From a virus: a stretch of DNA of 34,908 nt. Position numbers and translations under genes: made by a program. The notes under the pieces are model-generated. The model was not told where the DNA came from. It searched no databases and saw only the letters and a list, made by a program, of their open reading frames with translations. Positions 34,064 to 34,908 of this stretch are shown piece by piece. Location of the stretch: positions 1-34,908 of the IMG/VR virus record IMGVR_UViG_3300042691_015327, one strand, 5' to 3'. Each line of letters begins with the position of its first letter. Positions within the stretch are counted from its first letter, which is position 1.

Positions 34064-34908
34064 ATGGCAACCCCAATGCGTAGTACGGACTTCCGGTCCG
34101 TTGTTGAGCCGATCCTGAACGAAGTGTTCGACGGCGTTTATGAGCAGCGTGCTGACGAGTGGAAACAAGTGTTCCGCGAGCAAAAAGGCATCCCACGCAA
34201 CTACCACGAAGAGCCCGTCTTGTACGGCTTCGGTGCTGCGCCTGAGCTGCCTGACGGCATGGCAGTGACCTACCAATCCGGTGGCGTCCTGTTCCTGCAG
34301 CGCTACCTCTACAAGGTGTACGGCTTGGCCTTCGCTTTGACCAAAGTTCTGGTTGAAGACGGCGACCACATCCGTATCGGTCAGACCTACGCCAAGCACC
34401 TGGCGCAGTCCCTGATCGAGACCAAAGAGACCTTGGCAGCCAACATCCTGAACCGCGCTTTCAACGGCGCGTATACCGGTGGTGACGGCGTGTCCTTGGT
34501 TTCCACGGCTCACCCGATCGTCAACGGCACGTTCAGCAACCAGCTGGCCACCGCCGCCGCTCTGTCTCAGACCTCGCTCGAGCAGATCCTCATTCAGATT
34601 CGCAACGCTGTTGACAACAACGGCAAGCGTATCCGCCTGACACCCAAGAAGATCGTCTCCGGTCCTTCCAACGTGTTCCAGGCTGAGGTCCTGTTGAAGT
34701 CTGTGCTGCGCACCGGCACCGCCGACAACGACATCAACCCTGTGAAGTCGATGGGTCTGCTGGCCGAAGGCCAAGCCAACCTGTCTCGTATCACCAGCAC
34801 CACCGCCTGGTGGGTGCAGACCGACGCTCCCGAAGGTTTGAAGCTGATGATGCGCCGTGGTCTGGAAAAGTCCATGGAAGGCGACTTCGAAACCGACAGC
34901 ATGCGTTA
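34064..34908 (+). CDS. Major capsid protein, N-terminal part (runs off the window)
   Basis: ATG 34064 follows GGAGGGCTGAAAC. The frame is open to the right edge, showing 281 residues without a stop. Features typical of HK97-fold-type major head proteins are RSVVEPILNEVFDGVYEQRA, then VLYGFGAAPELPDGMAVTYQ, the middle STAHPIVNGTFSNQLATAAA and LSQTSLEQILIQIRNAV. The helical block before LTPKKIVSGPSNVFQAEVLL also fits. It should form the icosahedral shell with the preceding scaffold and accessory proteins. The C-terminus is unseen, so full length and exact family are unknown. Confidence 0.8.
   Translation, partial: MATPMRSTDFRSVVEPILNEVFDGVYEQRADEWKQVFREQKGIPRNYHEEPVLYGFGAAPELPDGMAVTYQSGGVLFLQRYLYKVYGLAFALTKVLVEDGDHIRIGQTYAKHLAQSLIETKETLAANILNRAFNGAYTGGDGVSLVSTAHPIVNGTFSNQLATAAALSQTSLEQILIQIRNAVDNNGKRIRLTPKKIVSGPSNVFQAEVLLKSVLRTGTADNDINPVKSMGLLAEGQANLSRITSTTAWWVQTDAPEGLKLMMRRGLEKSMEGDFETDSMR

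Noticed and set aside
1-34908. CRISPR arrays, insertion sequences and rRNA
   Set aside because: I looked for regularly spaced repeats of 25-40 bp, transposase motifs and rRNA signatures and saw none. The only regular short repeat is the 11-bp array at about 20 kb, which has irregular spacing.

Overview
The window is one continuous piece of a tailed double-stranded DNA bacteriophage genome (or a prophage derived from one). It is GC-rich and densely packed, and most neighbouring genes overlap by the 4-nt ATGA or by a few bases. I recognise no host gene, ribosomal RNA, CRISPR array or insertion sequence. The GC-rich codon use and many of the small conserved phage proteins resemble what I know from phages of betaproteobacteria, especially Burkholderiales/Comamonadaceae. 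That host assignment is inference.

Layout. (1) Positions 3-965 are the C-terminal end of a large late protein, probably a virion or DNA-ejection protein, followed by an intrinsic terminator. (2) About 1.0-12.3 kb is a leftward (minus-strand) early operon of about 30 mostly small genes. Recognisable members are an exonuclease of the YqaJ/lambda-exonuclease type with a RecT annealing protein, a DUF2303 protein, an excisionase-like HTH protein, a DUF7220 membrane protein, a DnaJ-like zinc protein and many small modular proteins. (3) At 12.42-12.55 kb lies a divergent control region with a 21-bp palindrome. (4) About 12.55-17.05 kb is a rightward early operon: a YdaS/Cro-like regulator, small zinc-binding and unknown proteins, an SF2 helicase and a VRR-NUC nuclease. 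(5) About 17.05-17.44 kb is non-coding and carries two tRNA-like elements on the minus strand plus a rightward promoter. (6) About 17.44-21.75 kb is the replication and modification block: a primase-helicase, an iteron-like repeat array that looks like an origin, and a ParB-domain DNA methyltransferase. (7) About 21.79-34.9 kb is the packaging and head module: putative small terminase, large terminase, a 962-residue multidomain protein, portal, GroES-like protein, a Tad2-like anti-defence protein, a Gp49-like protein, scaffold, head accessory proteins and the start of the major capsid protein, which runs off the window.

Together the genes suggest divergent early transcription of recombination genes (left) and replication genes (right), then rightward late expression of packaging and head genes. 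A late-protein C-terminus sits at the left edge and the capsid gene at the right edge. This fits a circular or circularly permuted map with tail genes lying beyond the right end and closing onto the left end. No integrase or CI-type repressor is visible here.

The strongest candidates for new biology are: the 11-bp repeat array (TGGCACARGAT) spanning the primase 3' end and the following gap; the JAMM-like/PcfJ-like fusion protein with a well-formed internal start site; the Tad2-like protein with an extra N-terminal domain; the aberrant tRNA-like cluster; and a recurring Shine-Dalgarno-in-hairpin element.
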